64,000 nt of DNA from Marinobacterium stanieri (GTDB lineage Bacteria > Pseudomonadota > Gammaproteobacteria > Pseudomonadales > Balneatricaceae), in assembly GCF_900155945.1 (NCBI RefSeq), contig NZ_FTMN01000010.1:1-64000 (forward strand). The letters are read 5' to 3'. A model generated the notes under the pieces. That model ran no database searches, was not told where the DNA came from, and was given only the letters and a program-made list of their open reading frames with translations. The position numbers and the translations under genes were made by a program. Below, piece by piece: positions 63,298-64,000 of the stretch (position 1 is its first letter; each line of letters starts with the position of its first letter).

Positions 63298-63623
63298 CTG
63301 ACAAGACCGCTCCACAGTCGCTGTTATTAAATGCTGTTTCTGTGGGCAATTCAGCTCTGTGAATCGGCCATTACCAGCGCCAGGCATGAAAAACGGGTCC
63401 CTTTTTTCTGCCGCCGGTAATGGAGAAAACGCGCTCGCTTACTAAAACTGCAGTCGGCGGTATTGGCGCCCGGCTTGAGCTGGGCAGTTCTACCGTCTAA
63501 CGTAAACATGGGGCGGAAGGGATTCTTCCGCGTCGTTGTCGACCTGTCTCAGCTTCTCTGATTCCACGCATGAGACAGGCGCACAATAAACACCCTTATA
63601 AGGGATTGCAGAGAGGCTTTTGC
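63298..63623 (+). promoter_or_regulatory. Long structured leader upstream of putP
   Basis: 326 bases without a gene. Visible stems are GCCCGGC-TTGA-GCTGGGC, GCGGAA...TTCCGC, CCTGTCTCA (63543-63551) with TGAGACAGG (63571-63579), and the palindrome CCCTTATAAGGG (63593-63604) just before the ribosome site. No known riboswitch consensus could be matched. It may contain a promoter, AraC sites and an RNA leader. Confidence 0.4.
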
Positions 63624-64000
63624 ATGATTGAAAATAACTACGCGGTGTACGGCACCTTCATCGTATATCTGATAATGATGCTTGCCATCGGCGTCATTGC
63701 CTACCAACGCACATCCAGCTCCTCCGACTACTTCCTGGGCGGCCGCTCCCTTGGCCCCTGGCCCGCTGCTCTGTCAGCCGGTGCTTCCGATATGAGTGGC
63801 TGGTTGCTGCTCGGTCTTCCCGGTTATGCGTACGGTTCCGGCATGGAAGCGATCTGGCTGGCCGGCGGCCTGTTGCTGGGTACCTGGGCCAACTGGCGTT
63901 TCACTGCCAAACGCCTGCGCACCTACAGCATTGAAGCCGGTGACGCCCTGACACTGCCCGAATATTTTGCCAACCGCTTCCGTGACAATTCGCGCATGCT
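63624..64000 (+). CDS. putP: Sodium/proline symporter PutP (partial, cut by window edge)
   Basis: The first 125 residues of an SSS-family transporter: YGTFIVYLIMMLAIGVIAYQ, DYFLGGRSLGPWPAALSAGASDMSGWLLLGLPG and TLPEYFANRF, all strongly PutP-like. At least three hydrophobic segments are seen before the right edge. It imports proline with sodium. ATG 63624 follows GAGAGG. The rest lies outside the window. Confidence 0.92.
   Translation, partial: MIENNYAVYGTFIVYLIMMLAIGVIAYQRTSSSSDYFLGGRSLGPWPAALSAGASDMSGWLLLGLPGYAYGSGMEAIWLAGGLLLGTWANWRFTAKRLRTYSIEAGDALTLPEYFANRFRDNSRM

Noticed and set aside
63400-63540. TTCTACC...GTAAA in the putP leader looked like a purine riboswitch core.
   Set aside because: The flanking P3 helix and the GACT joining segment are absent, and the stems do not have the three-way arrangement.

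Overview
The window looks like a chromosomal segment of a marine gammaproteobacterium, most likely of the Oceanospirillaceae type (Marinobacterium, Neptunomonas and relatives). This rests on a sodium-type PomA/PomB flagellar stator, a cytochrome c5, an nrdR-rib-nusB-thiL-pgpA cluster, an EttA, several c-di-GMP proteins and DUF4214/cadherin-type giant proteins. The genus is an inference; no rRNA or complete tRNA gene is present to test it.

1-7.3 kb is accessory DNA. Positions 1-2.4 kb carry the early end of a Pf-like filamentous phage (inovirus): a leftward chain of overlapping small genes (HTH excisionase-like, three small proteins, a zinc-ribbon protein, ssDNA-binding protein) that runs off the left edge. 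It is divergent from a rightward repressor-like gene, with a symmetric array of ATAGTG half-sites between them. A membrane-protein cargo gene follows, then the 3' end of a tRNA or tmRNA gene with its terminator (3591-3656), which is the probable attachment site. To the right lies a second, decayed copy of the repressor tail and the adjacent gene, then an AT-rich operon of three overlapping unknown genes (4294-7145). Its first product has a PD-(D/E)XK-type nuclease motif. This operon is my best candidate for an undescribed, probably defensive, system.

7.3-12.5 kb: a LysR regulator, a complete TRAP transporter (DctP, DctQ, DctM) and a VanX-type D-Ala-D-Ala dipeptidase form a rightward catabolic unit. 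12.5-20.5 kb: an Asp-rich DUF4214 protein, a diguanylate cyclase, a short-chain dehydrogenase, a BdlA-like PAS-PAS-MCP protein, DsbB, cytochrome c5 and pomAB.

20.5-31.5 kb is core metabolism. xseB-ispA-dxs (isoprenoid precursors) converge on a leftward nrdR-ribD-ribE-ribBA-ribH-nusB-thiL-pgpA-ribA run preceded by glyA. The RibBA C-terminal half has lost the zinc cysteines of GTP cyclohydrolase II, which explains the separate ribA. 31.7-39 kb is a seven-gene leftward MoxR/DUF58/DUF4350/DUF4129/SpoIIM-like/RDD/DUF4234 membrane operon. 39.2-44 kb holds ettA, a membrane GGDEF protein, a PilZ protein and radA.

44.3-55.4 kb is a second accessory block. A 1793-residue protein has a DUF4347 head, near-identical internal repeats and a DUF4214 tail. 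Three consecutive phage-tail-collar (MdpB-like) proteins follow, then a 1245-residue cadherin/Ig-like protein with the same tail. With the 12.5 kb gene, three proteins in the window share DUF4214 modules. They look like secreted calcium-binding surface proteins, but no secretion genes are seen here.

55.5-64 kb returns to housekeeping genes: metY, an orphan membrane-anchored protein, a YeiE-like LysR regulator divergent from a YeiH-family transporter, a beta-carbonic anhydrase, an inverted REP pair, hemE, an AraC regulator and the start of a PutP-type Na+/proline symporter cut by the right edge.
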